Origin: a virus
Virus record (IMG/VR): IMGVR_UViG_3300024262_002839
Span: 1-41,165 of that record
Reading direction: 5' to 3' (one strand)
DNA: 41,165 nt
Each line of letters begins with the position of its first letter. Position 1 is the stretch's first letter. The notes beneath the pieces were generated by a model, which was given only the letters and a program-made list of their open reading frames with translations, was not told the DNA's origin and did no database searches. This document shows, piece by piece, positions 31,769 through 40,119 of this stretch. Position numbers and translations under genes: made by a program.

Positions 31769-32049
31769 AAATAAAAAGAAGATATCCGAATTTTTTCACA
31801 GGATTTGAAGAAACTGAACACGAAGTTTCTACAAAAGAAGAATTAATGAATATTGATTGGATAAAGAACTATAATAAAATTCCTAATCATATGGGTGTAT
31901 TTTATTCACCTAAAAGTTTTGATGATTCCCCTGATATGTTAATGTCATTAGCTAAAGATAATAATGGAAAAGTAATATACTTTGTTGTAGGATATATTTA
32001 TGGTGATGCTAAAGAATTAGGATTAGAAGATTATAAAAATTATGTGTAA
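31765..32049 (+). CDS. Hypothetical protein
   Basis: 94 aa. Strands and helices alternate (RRYPNFFTGFEETEHEVST, HMGVFYSPKSFDDSPDML, GKVIYFVVGYIYGD). No Cys ribbon, unlike its neighbours. It overlaps the genes on both sides, so it is translated with them. Function unknown. Confidence 0.7.
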   Translation: MKIKRRYPNFFTGFEETEHEVSTKEELMNIDWIKNYNKIPNHMGVFYSPKSFDDSPDMLMSLAKDNNGKVIYFVVGYIYGDAKELGLEDYKNYV

Positions 32050-32242
32050 AGAAAAACCTTATATAAGAAAATTAGAAGTTAAAACAATTATAACAGAAGA
32101 ATATAATCCCAAATATGGTGATAATAGAATTTGTGTTTGTGGTCATCCATATTATAGACATTTTGATTCATATGAAGAAATGGAACCATGTGGATGTAAA
32201 TATTGTGAATGTTATATTTTTGAAGAAAAACAAGATGACTGA
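32042..32242 (+). CDS. Small Cys/His-rich zinc protein
   Basis: 66 aa. RICVCGHPYYRHFDS and EPCGCKYCECYIF hold six Cys and two His in a CxCGHxxxxH...CxCxxCxC pattern, enough for two zinc ions. I recall this layout in other phage proteins. It overlaps its neighbours by 8 bases each. Nucleic-acid or protein binding is possible; nothing more can be said. Confidence 0.75.
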   Translation: MCKEKPYIRKLEVKTIITEEYNPKYGDNRICVCGHPYYRHFDSYEEMEPCGCKYCECYIFEEKQDD

Positions 32243-32372
32243 TTGGGAAAAATTTTGGAATGAAAGACTTGAAAAAAATTCAAAATCTTTAGAAAAGCAA
32301 TTTAAGATTCTTAATCGTAAAAAGAAAATAGAAAATTTAAAAGGAAAAATAAATGACCGATTACAAGATTAA
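32235..32372 (+). CDS. Very small basic helical protein
   Basis: 45 aa from the ATG at 32235, inside the end of the upstream gene: MTDWEKFWNERLEKNSKSL, then a long Lys-rich helix ending NDRLQD. A longer in-frame reading from 32115 exists but is only the shadow of the zinc gene. It overlaps the next gene by 20 bases. Confidence 0.55.
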   Translation: MTDWEKFWNERLEKNSKSLEKQFKILNRKKKIENLKGKINDRLQD

Positions 32373-32826
32373 AATTATAAAAAAAGATACGACTAAAAAG
32401 GATCATGGTTTTTCAAACGAACCAAGAAGTTATCGTGTTTCTATTGAATATGATAAAACATTAGAAGAAATTATAATAACCAGGGAATTTTATAGAGTTG
32501 GTTTTAGAGATGGTGAACGATGGGATGAAATATTTATGGATTATGATATGAAATGGAAAGATATGCTAGGTGTTCATTATGCATCTATAATGACAAGAAA
32601 TTTAGATAAAAATTATCTAATAGAAATTGAAAAGAAATTAATTAAAACATATTATGAAAATTGTTTTCAAAGTGTTAATAATATTGATGAAGAAATAAAG
32701 AAGAAAATAAAATCATTAAAGAATCAAAAACAAAATTACATAGATGTTATTGGTGCATTAGATAAAACATTCCGGAAAGAAAAAATTAACAACATTTTAA
32801 GTGGACAGAAAGAGTATAGTGAATAA
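32353..32826 (+). CDS. Hypothetical protein
   Basis: 157 aa. A beta-type first half (YKIKIIKKDTTKK, RSYRVSIEYDKTLEEIIITR) is followed by helices. No tag, signal or recognised family. It is embedded in the overlapping small-gene run. Confidence 0.7.
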   Translation: MTDYKIKIIKKDTTKKDHGFSNEPRSYRVSIEYDKTLEEIIITREFYRVGFRDGERWDEIFMDYDMKWKDMLGVHYASIMTRNLDKNYLIEIEKKLIKTYYENCFQSVNNIDEEIKKKIKSLKNQKQNYIDVIGALDKTFRKEKINNILSGQKEYSE

Positions 32827-33220
32827 AATCAAAAGATTTAAACTTGTATCATTTTTATTCAGAATAATATCACCTGGGTATAGTACATGTGATTGTTGTG
32901 GACTTCCTTGGAAATATTGTATTCCTAAATCAGTACCTACAAGTTATGGAAGTGCTACATTTGCAACTTGTCAATATTGTTGGGATAATTCTACTTTAAA
33001 CGAACTTAAAATATATTATACCGATACATACCATATGCAAAAAAATAGTCTATATAATACAAAATATAGTATGGGTCACACCTTAAAACAATTATTAGAT
33101 TCAGTTGAAATAGAATATAATAATGAAAAACTTAAAAGACGAAAACAAAAAGTTCTTTATATTAAAAGAACTTTAAAAAAGAATCGTAAGAAGAATGTCA
33201 CATTATTTAGACAAAATTAA
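32801..33220 (+). CDS. Zinc-finger-type hypothetical protein
   Basis: 139 aa. STCDCCGLPWKYC and, about 25 residues on, FATCQYCWDN form two Cys pairs typical of a zinc domain seen in phage proteins (CxxCGxPW...CxxCW). The rest is a basic helical tail (KLKRRKQKVLYIKRTLKKNR). The overlap with the previous gene is 26 bases; a GTG six codons later is an alternative start that would shorten it. Confidence 0.68.
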   Translation: MDRKSIVNKIKRFKLVSFLFRIISPGYSTCDCCGLPWKYCIPKSVPTSYGSATFATCQYCWDNSTLNELKIYYTDTYHMQKNSLYNTKYSMGHTLKQLLDSVEIEYNNEKLKRRKQKVLYIKRTLKKNRKKNVTLFRQN

Positions 33221-33812
33221 AAGATTTCCAATTTGGACAAAAGCATTTACTTATTTAATACAAAATAACATAGCATCACACCCTTATCACAATACAAGAC
33301 ATTGTATAAATGTTTTTGATACAGCTATTAATATACTTGATACATTAGAAGATATAGATATTAATGATATGATTAATTTAGGATTAGCTTGTTTATTCCA
33401 TGATTTTAATCATAGTGGTGGAAAATTAAAAGATAGAGAAAATATAGAAATTGCATTAGATGAATTTGATAAATTTGTAGAATTGAATGTACACGATTTT
33501 AGTGTATATACAGTAAGAGAAATTATTAGTATGATACTTAGTACTGAATTTCCAAAAGTTAAAGAACCAGAAAATTATCTTCAGCAAATAATAATGGATG
33601 CTGATTTATTACAATGTTATGATCACGATTGGTTTATATTTGCTATCAAGGGTTTAGCTGATGAAAGGGGTGTATCAGTATCACAAGCTTTATCGGATCA
33701 GACAAATTTTATAAATAATGTAACATATTATACGGAATACGCACAAAAATTACACAGGGAACAAAAAGAAGATTATTTGAAAAGATTGGAAAGTCTTAAA
33801 ACACTATTTTAA
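33195..33812 (+). CDS. HD-domain phosphohydrolase, phosphodiesterase-like
   Basis: 205 aa. The metal site is complete: H32 in YHNTRH (31-36), the HD pair H69-D70 in FHDFNHSGG with a further His at 73, and D135/D137 in IMDADLLQ. YHNxxH plus HDxxHxGG is the pattern of the cyclic-nucleotide phosphodiesterase branch of the HD superfamily. Likely reaction: hydrolysis of a phosphodiester or nucleotide phosphate; the substrate is unknown. In a phage it could destroy a signal nucleotide used in defence, or serve nucleotide metabolism. The start overlaps the previous gene by 26 bases. Confidence 0.85.
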   Translation: MSHYLDKIKRFPIWTKAFTYLIQNNIASHPYHNTRHCINVFDTAINILDTLEDIDINDMINLGLACLFHDFNHSGGKLKDRENIEIALDEFDKFVELNVHDFSVYTVREIISMILSTEFPKVKEPENYLQQIIMDADLLQCYDHDWFIFAIKGLADERGVSVSQALSDQTNFINNVTYYTEYAQKLHREQKEDYLKRLESLKTLF

Positions 33813-33821
33813 AAAATTCTT

Positions 33822-34595
33822 ATGGAGAATACTACAGATCGAGCTACAAAAAGCTTGGTTATTATAGGTGACAATTTTATTGCTCAATCGTTGTATAATG
33901 ATTACAAACGATATGGTAAATTTAAATTAAATATATCAAGGGATATAACCAATGTAAGGTATAAGGTTGATTATATCATTGATTGTTCTTTTAATGAAAG
34001 AACACAAAATTTATCATTATCTTTTTGTAGAATGAATAATATTGAAAAAATATTATTAATAAATCATTGGGAAAGAAAAAACCTACCAACAATTGATACC
34101 ACCATATTACAATCTATTCTTTATGATGTATATGGTGTAGATCACAATAGTTTTTATCGACCAGGTGCAGGAAATAATTATGAAACTGATATAAATTATT
34201 GCACATTAATAGCTGAATCTATCAGAAGAATACATGAAGCTAAAATAGGTGGTATTCCAGTTGTTTATATTCCATATGGTGAAACTAAAGTAAGAATTAT
34301 TCATATTGAACAAATATATGAACCTATCAATCATATGTTAACTACATTAAAAAAGAATTCAGTATATGCTGTTTATAGTGAAGAAAAATATGTTAGTGCT
34401 ATCTTAAATTCTGTACAAAAAATTATAGAATATCAAGGTACTGTTATATTTAATAATAATAATTCAATTTATACTAGACCAGTAGATACTTTAAAGGTTC
34501 ATATTAAAAGATATAATTTTGAACAATCAATAAGAAGGATTTATGGGTATTTGAAAAATAATAATCCCCGGTTTGATATTTTTATAAGTTTCTAA
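33822..34595 (+). CDS. Rossmann-like protein, possible degenerate NAD-dependent epimerase
   Basis: 257 aa. The start SLVIIGDNFIAQSLYNDYKR has the strand-loop-helix of a nucleotide-binding Rossmann fold, but the usual Gly-x-x-Gly-x-x-Gly is mostly lost (one Gly kept). Later strands (VDYIIDCSF, EKILLINHW) suit an SDR-type fold; the catalytic YxxxK is not clear. It may be an inactive relative or a different fold. Its last 14 bases overlap the end of the convergent 938-aa gene. Confidence 0.6.
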   Translation: MENTTDRATKSLVIIGDNFIAQSLYNDYKRYGKFKLNISRDITNVRYKVDYIIDCSFNERTQNLSLSFCRMNNIEKILLINHWERKNLPTIDTTILQSILYDVYGVDHNSFYRPGAGNNYETDINYCTLIAESIRRIHEAKIGGIPVVYIPYGETKVRIIHIEQIYEPINHMLTTLKKNSVYAVYSEEKYVSAILNSVQKIIEYQGTVIFNNNNSIYTRPVDTLKVHIKRYNFEQSIRRIYGYLKNNNPRFDIFISF

Positions 34596-37398
34596 AAGCT
34601 TCATTATATGATTTTTTATCAGGTGATTCATAGGAAGCATTTTCAAGTTTATATTCCATATCAGTTGGGGAATTTAATTCTTTTGCAACATATGATACAA
34701 GATTTCCCCAATCATATTTTTGACCATAATTATAATTTAAATCATAATAGTTATCTATAGGTTGTACTAAATTTGAAATATCAATTGTAAATAATAATTT
34801 ACTATCAACGAATTTGTATATACTATCACCCGATACTTTAGGGGTTTCTTCATCATTATTAGGCCAATTACTACCACCTAAATATTCACCTATAGTATCT
34901 ATTAAAGCATTCCACATATAATCATATTGTACACTTTCTTGTGCATACATTAGAGCTCTATATATCATTTCTTTTTTTATATCTTCTTCAATAAAATCCA
35001 TATCATAATCTTCATAATTAAAATCTACTACATCTGTATCTTCATAATTAAATATTATATTATCTAATATTTTTTTAATTTCTTTTAATTTTTCCGTTGA
35101 ACCATATTGATATTCTAATCCTTTTAATGGTACTTTTACTTTCTTACCATTCACTACCATATTTTCAGAATCAGTAATATATTCATTTACTAATTTAGAT
35201 GGTAATAATTTTTCAAATTCTGGACTTTCTATTAAAATATGTTTTGCTATATCAATAATATTATAATCATCTAGATCATCAAAGTAACTTTCTAATGTAT
35301 AATCATCAACATCATACCAGTCAAAGTGCTGGAAATCTTCTAACATATTAAAGTATTCTTCTTTAAATATTAAATCATCAAAAGAAGTAAAATCTGAAAC
35401 TTCAACATAATCTACACCATTTTCATCTGTATGTACATCAATGCGTTCTTTAAATATTTTATTATATTTATTATCTAATTCATTATAAGCATATAAACCA
35501 AAAATATCATCAGTTTTAACTAAATCTGTCACATCTATGTTTACACCTTTTATTAAATCTGTTAAAAATTGATTTGTGCTTGAATCATCTAAACAAGAAT
35601 AGTCATCACCATTACCACCTGCATCATCAAGTATTAAACCAACAGTATCTAATAATATTTTTTTATCATTTTTCCTTAAATTTAATTGTTCAGATATAAA
35701 TTCAAAAAATTCTTTTTCATCGGAAAATCTTTTTGATAATCTACCCACAACTTCAAAATAAGTAAACATTGCATCGTATGGTCCAGTATCATCTTTTATA
35801 TCTATAGGTAATTGAAATTTATCATAAATCTTTTTATAACCATCAAATGTACCAAAGAGATCGTGATTAGTATCTAATTCTAATATTAATCTAATACTTT
35901 CTTTTTTAGTTTTATTCATAAAATCAAAATATTTTATAATAGATTCATCATCAACTATAATATTTAATTTAGATAATAATGTTTTTATAGTATCTTTTGT
36001 TATATCAATGTTCTCTAAAAATTTAATCACTTCATCATTTCCAGGGGGGAATATTGAATCTGTATATTGATCAACTTTCACCATTTGTCTTTGTAATCTA
36101 TCGGGGTTAAGTAAATGAAAAAAGTATAGGATTATCATCTGTGATACTAATTTATCTGAAAGTATTAGTGCAATTGGTAATAAATTAGATAATTCATAAT
36201 GTGATAATATTTTATCAACATATTTAGTTTTTAATATTATTACAGTTTCATCTAATGTTTTATCTTTAAAAGTATTATTAAATCTTAAATTACTTTCACC
36301 TGTTGGTGTCCTAGTACTACTTATAGATTCTAATACCTGGTTTATGTATATTTCATCATCTTCTTCTGGAAATTCTTTTAACATTTCATTTATAAATGAA
36401 ATATATGTTGTATCAGGTTTTACAAAAAATTGTAATAAATTATGCATTTTTAATTTAGCACCTGCTATTTTGGGATCAGGTACTAATATACCATCAGGAA
36501 TTCCTGTATATTCTTTTATTTGTTCAAGTGACACACCTTGATTAGTTTTATTCTGACAACCACCATATTTAGTTTTACCATCATATTCCATTGTTATACC
36601 AAACATAGAATTAGATAAAGAAGATGGTAAATTAAAATTATATACAATAAATTGTGTATTAGCTGATTCTGGATTATAATATGAATAATAATTATCCGGT
36701 GAATATACAATACACCAACTTTGCGATCCTAAATCACAAACTGTTTCTTTATCATTCGTTTGAATAACTAAAACATTATCCTGATTATATTTTATTTTAT
36801 ATTTTCCTTTATGGTTTTCTAATTTTTTTAATATACTTTCTTTATCATTATTTACTGTTTCATTTTCTATAAAATTATGAAGAACTTCCATAAATTGTTG
36901 AATGGAAATATGATTCATTTTAAAATATTTTAATGGTGTAAATTGTTTCTTTGTTTCTTCTGGTAGTTCAGTAAAAGCTAATGCTAAATCATCAAATTTA
37001 TTTCGGTTCACTTTATCTAATTGATCTACGGATTTCCTCATTGAACCATATAAACTTTTATAAAATTTATTTGTTTTTATTTTTCTTTCCAGGTCTTTAA
37101 CATCATCTTCTAATTCTTCTATTGTTTGGTATTCTAAAACATTTTTTGGTAACTGACCAACCTTATCTCTATTTGCATTAATCCAATCTATTACTTCTTC
37201 TATTCCACCCATAGAACCAGATGGTTCTTCGTGTGCTAATTTAACAAAATGACCAATTAGATTAGGGGTAGATTTTAATAAATCTTTTATAATAATAAAC
37301 ATTGTATCATCTTTTGGGTCTATCCCCTTTTCCTTTAAATATTTCTTAGCTTGTTGTATATTTTCTAATAAAAGAAATTGGTTTATATTAGTTATCAT
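34582..37398 (-). CDS. Large tagged protein (938 aa), unknown function
   Basis: The largest gene here. It starts MITNINQFLLLENIQQAKKY, a variant tag with LLE as the [LI]xE site, as in the gene at 24204. Around residues 225-300 is a compact beta-type domain: CDLGSQSWCIVYSPDNYY, then FIVYNFNLP, FGITMEYDGKTKYGGCQN. I recall this LGSxxWC...Y pattern in other phage and bacterial proteins of unknown role. The remainder is long, acidic and helical, perhaps several repeated bundles. If the tag works as in T4, this would be a major injected internal protein. No membrane segment. A divergent gene pair shares its 58-nt upstream region. Confidence 0.78.
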   Translation of the reverse strand: MITNINQFLLLENIQQAKKYLKEKGIDPKDDTMFIIIKDLLKSTPNLIGHFVKLAHEEPSGSMGGIEEVIDWINANRDKVGQLPKNVLEYQTIEELEDDVKDLERKIKTNKFYKSLYGSMRKSVDQLDKVNRNKFDDLALAFTELPEETKKQFTPLKYFKMNHISIQQFMEVLHNFIENETVNNDKESILKKLENHKGKYKIKYNQDNVLVIQTNDKETVCDLGSQSWCIVYSPDNYYSYYNPESANTQFIVYNFNLPSSLSNSMFGITMEYDGKTKYGGCQNKTNQGVSLEQIKEYTGIPDGILVPDPKIAGAKLKMHNLLQFFVKPDTTYISFINEMLKEFPEEDDEIYINQVLESISSTRTPTGESNLRFNNTFKDKTLDETVIILKTKYVDKILSHYELSNLLPIALILSDKLVSQMIILYFFHLLNPDRLQRQMVKVDQYTDSIFPPGNDEVIKFLENIDITKDTIKTLLSKLNIIVDDESIIKYFDFMNKTKKESIRLILELDTNHDLFGTFDGYKKIYDKFQLPIDIKDDTGPYDAMFTYFEVVGRLSKRFSDEKEFFEFISEQLNLRKNDKKILLDTVGLILDDAGGNGDDYSCLDDSSTNQFLTDLIKGVNIDVTDLVKTDDIFGLYAYNELDNKYNKIFKERIDVHTDENGVDYVEVSDFTSFDDLIFKEEYFNMLEDFQHFDWYDVDDYTLESYFDDLDDYNIIDIAKHILIESPEFEKLLPSKLVNEYITDSENMVVNGKKVKVPLKGLEYQYGSTEKLKEIKKILDNIIFNYEDTDVVDFNYEDYDMDFIEEDIKKEMIYRALMYAQESVQYDYMWNALIDTIGEYLGGSNWPNNDEETPKVSGDSIYKFVDSKLLFTIDISNLVQPIDNYYDLNYNYGQKYDWGNLVSYVAKELNSPTDMEYKLENASYESPDKKSYNEAFRNL

Positions 37399-37417
37399 TA
37401 AAAATAAATATAATTTA

Positions 37418-37449
37418 TTTGTATATATTAATTTTTGTTTGTATATTTG
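37418..37449 (+). promoter_or_regulatory. Host-type promoter, near-leaderless (TTTG-N20-TATATTTG)
   Basis: TTTG (37418-37421), exactly 20 nt, TATATTTG (37442-37449). The ATG at 37457 is seven bases on, so the transcript would have almost no leader. Confidence 0.68.
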
Positions 37450-37456
37450 TGGTTCA

Positions 37457-37747
37457 ATGATTAGGAAATATAAATATAGAATAAAAACAAAAGGTGAATT
37501 CCTTCTAGAATTTGGTTATACTTGGAGAAATCAAGTTAGTTGTACTTTTGTACATCAAATGGATTTTTTATTTGGATTAAAATTAGACAAAAAATTCTAT
37601 GATAAAATAGATTATATTTTTAATAATGATGATGGAATAGATTATTTTAATTATATTAACGATGGGGTAAGTTGTAATATATCAAAAGATATGATTAAAA
37701 GAATAGATATGATACCACAATATGAACCCAAAAAATTTATTTACTAA
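37457..37747 (+). CDS. Small hypothetical protein
   Basis: 96 aa from the ATG at 37457; a TTG start six codons earlier falls inside the promoter and is rejected. It starts MIRKYKYRIKTKGEFLLEFG and is basic and aromatic, with strands and helices (FLFGLKLDKKFYDKIDYIF). No family recognised. It is followed by the two-helix membrane protein gene 14 nt on. Confidence 0.68.
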   Translation: MIRKYKYRIKTKGEFLLEFGYTWRNQVSCTFVHQMDFLFGLKLDKKFYDKIDYIFNNDDGIDYFNYINDGVSCNISKDMIKRIDMIPQYEPKKFIY

Positions 37748-37761
37748 TTAAAATTAAAAAT

Positions 37762-38274
37762 ATGAATGAATTATCAATTTATAATCGTCTAAAGATAACA
37801 TACACAAAAATTCAAAAAAGAATTAATTTGATGTTTATAATTTTAGGTGGATGGGTGTTTTATACAATAATACTATTTGCTATACTTAAAGGTTCAATTT
37901 GGACATTGATTACAATTTTTACACCTTTAATTCCTATAGCATTTTTTACAATTTTATATATATCAAAGAAGTATAAATTTGCTAAAAAATATACAATCTT
38001 TTATAATAATTGGACTGACCAGGATTATTTTATAAATGAATTAAAATCAAGGATACGAAATAGAGTTCAGGATAATCCATCCACAATTAAAATTAAAAAT
38101 GCTGCTGGAAAATATATTGATGAACTAATTGATAATTATAGTGATAATAAAATGAAATTATCTGATGCTTTGTATAATGCTATTATTGAAACTAACTTAG
38201 TTACTGAAATGAATTATTATGAAAAATTTAAAAGGTTTAAGAATCAGATGAATGTTTATAGAAATCAAGTTTAA
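37762..38274 (+). CDS. Two-helix membrane protein with cytoplasmic helical domain
   Basis: 170 aa. Two membrane helices (about 23-43 and 48-68; LMFIILGGWVFYTIILFAI and LITIFTPLIPIAFFTILYI) form a hairpin, followed by a charged helical domain of about 100 residues. By charge both ends should be cytoplasmic. Function unknown. It ends at a bidirectional terminator. Confidence 0.72.
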   Translation: MNELSIYNRLKITYTKIQKRINLMFIILGGWVFYTIILFAILKGSIWTLITIFTPLIPIAFFTILYISKKYKFAKKYTIFYNNWTDQDYFINELKSRIRNRVQDNPSTIKIKNAAGKYIDELIDNYSDNKMKLSDALYNAIIETNLVTEMNYYEKFKRFKNQMNVYRNQV

Positions 38275-38297
38275 GTTTATATTCTAATTGTAATGAG

Positions 38298-38328
38298 AAA
38301 CCCTGCGTTATTTTAATGTGGGGTTTTT
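38298..38328. terminator. Bidirectional terminator between convergent genes
   Basis: AAACCC..GCGTTA pairs with TAATGTGGGGTTT (several G-U pairs), followed by a T-run on the plus side. The GU pairs mean it is stronger on one strand. Confidence 0.7.
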
Positions 38329-38330
38329 CT

Positions 38331-38774
38331 TTAATCTTCTACCTTATTTCTAATCTTATTAATCTTATTGATTTCACTATCCATCATTAATCCATTTATG
38401 ATGTGTTTTCTTGTCTCTAATAGATTTTCTGCTACTGTGTATAGTGCAACATACCTATAAAAATTTTCTTTATTATATTCAATAGAATCACCAAAATTAG
38501 TGATATAATAATTAGATGTATTATGTTTATCATTATATTCCAATACATAATGTAACATTTCAAGGTTAGCTGTATCATAATAACATACTGATAAATTTTC
38601 TATAGAATCAATTGCTTCGGGTAAATTTGAATACTTAGATATTAATTCTTCAGTATCAGTAAATGTTTCTGTTTTTTTAGTGTCTTTATTAATTAAAGAA
38701 TTTGACATAAATCCTAATAAGAACACTACAAAAAGTATTAATCCTAAAACTAATTTGCTTTTTTTATTTTTCAT
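38331..38774 (-). CDS. Membrane-anchored hypothetical protein
   Basis: 147 aa. One N-terminal membrane segment (about 7-25, VLGLILFVVFLLGFMSNSL) after KNKKSK, so the rest should lie in the periplasm. No lipobox. The exposed part is helical (IDSIENLSVCYYDTANLEML, LYTVAENLLETRKHI). Function unknown. It follows the 283-aa gene by seven bases. Confidence 0.7.
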   Translation of the reverse strand: MKNKKSKLVLGLILFVVFLLGFMSNSLINKDTKKTETFTDTEELISKYSNLPEAIDSIENLSVCYYDTANLEMLHYVLEYNDKHNTSNYYITNFGDSIEYNKENFYRYVALYTVAENLLETRKHIINGLMMDSEINKINKIRNKVED

Positions 38775-38781
38775 AATAAAT

Positions 38782-39633
38782 TTATATTTTTAACTGTTTT
38801 TTATATTCCAAATCTTTAATTGGGAAAACATATTTTTGTTCTATTTTACCATTGTTTTTATTTTCCTGTTCTCTAACTTCTACATTTTTATTTTTGAATA
38901 AAAATAATTCTTTATTTCTAGTTGAAAAACTCATATAATCTACATCATACACTTGAATACCAGCTACTCGATAAACATGGTAATATCCTTTTCCTTTAAA
39001 TACAGAATAACAAGTTTTATGTTGCACAGTTTCCACTACCCCCCGGTTGGTAAATTTGATATCAATACCTTTTTTAATATCATCTTTATTTCCATCACCA
39101 CCAGTTTCTATATCTCTTATATAAGGTTTACACGATTTAATAAATTCCAATATTTGTTTTTCTGATATTTTTCCAGTTTCACCCAACTTTCTTAGATGTT
39201 CTATTAATATATCAAAAAATTCTTTATCACCATTTTCATCTATTATATCATAAATTAATTCAGGAAGAATTTGAAGAAATCTATTAAATTCTTTATTTAA
39301 ATTTTCTGTATTATTAAAATCAAGTTGTTTATTTGATATTAATTGTCCTTTTTGTGCTGCTTCTACAATTCGTTTATTAGTATAATTAATTAATAATGCA
39401 ACACCCTGTCTATTTCCAGGTAAATAATTTAATTTAGAATATGGTGTAGGATCACCTGGTATATTAATAAAATTACCATTCTCATTTTTTAAATCTGGGT
39501 ATCTATTATCTAATGCTCTACTGATAATTCTATTATAGAATGTTAAACTTTTAGGTTCATCATAAAAAAATTTATATTTATATTCTAATATTTCTTGATC
39601 TTCAAGATTAATGTTATCGGTTAATATATCCAT
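38782..39633 (-). CDS. Hypothetical protein, possible nuclease-like core
   Basis: 283 aa. The first 170 residues are helical. The last 110 are beta-rich: GIDIKFTNRGVVETVQHKTC, YHVYRVAGIQVYDVDYMSF, ELFLFKNKN. A conserved-looking Asp followed by QxK on the next strand recalls PD-(D/E)xK nucleases with Gln in the third position, but this is weak. It begins three bases after the true end of the frameshifted tagged gene. Confidence 0.65.
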   Translation of the reverse strand: MDILTDNINLEDQEILEYKYKFFYDEPKSLTFYNRIISRALDNRYPDLKNENGNFINIPGDPTPYSKLNYLPGNRQGVALLINYTNKRIVEAAQKGQLISNKQLDFNNTENLNKEFNRFLQILPELIYDIIDENGDKEFFDILIEHLRKLGETGKISEKQILEFIKSCKPYIRDIETGGDGNKDDIKKGIDIKFTNRGVVETVQHKTCYSVFKGKGYYHVYRVAGIQVYDVDYMSFSTRNKELFLFKNKNVEVREQENKNNGKIEQKYVFPIKDLEYKKQLKI

Positions 39634-39656
39634 ATATTATTTCTTTTTGGTTATTA

Positions 39657-40115
39657 TTAAAGTATCACCAAATAAAGCTTTTTTATATTTGTAATTATCT
39701 GGTAACAATTTTTCAATATATCTAATATATATATGTTCTTTCGTCTTTTGTCCTTTTTAAAATTAGAAACTGGATTAATTTTTAATAATTTTGGATCATA
39801 TTCTTTTACAAATTCTTTAATAATATTAACAACAGTTGACATCACCTTATAGAATCTTCCTTTATTTACAACAATTCTATCACCTTCATTTTCATCATCC
39901 CCTGTTGTTACAAATTCTACTTGATAATGACCCATCCATTTTTCTTTATGTTGAAATTCCCCTATATGAAAAAACCTAACTATATATTTATCATTATCTT
40001 CTGTTGTGAATGTGTAATATGTTGCTAATTCATAATCTATTTCTTTTTTATATTCATATGAGTCAACCATTGATTGTCCTACTTCTTCGTTTATGAATTC
40101 TACAAAATTTTTCAT
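39657..40115 (-). CDS. Tagged protein with frameshifted C-terminus
   Basis: 152 aa as read. The tag is MKNFVEFINE, EVGQSMVDS, with INE fitting [LI]xE. The body (YYTFTTEDNDKYIVRFFHIG, HYQVEFVTTGDDENEGDR, KVMSTVVNIIKEF) resembles phage proteins that end in an Arg-x-x-x-Tyr-x-x-Tyr-Ile helix. After FKKDKRRKN this frame turns into improbable sequence, while the -1 frame continues as HIYIRYIEKLLPDNYKYKKA, then LFGDTLIITKKK, stopping at 39637, three bases before the next gene. So the intact gene was probably 39637-40115 with one base lost around 39735-39755, or it is read through a programmed shift. Confidence 0.7.
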   Translation of the reverse strand: MKNFVEFINEEVGQSMVDSYEYKKEIDYELATYYTFTTEDNDKYIVRFFHIGEFQHKEKWMGHYQVEFVTTGDDENEGDRIVVNKGRFYKVMSTVVNIIKEFVKEYDPKLLKINPVSNFKKDKRRKNIYILDILKNCYQIITNIKKLYLVIL

Positions 40116-40119
40116 TTTA

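Noticed and set aside
39735-39755. Programmed -1 frameshifting
   Set aside because: No X-XXY-YYZ heptamer is in the right frame and no stem-loop follows; an indel explains it more simply.
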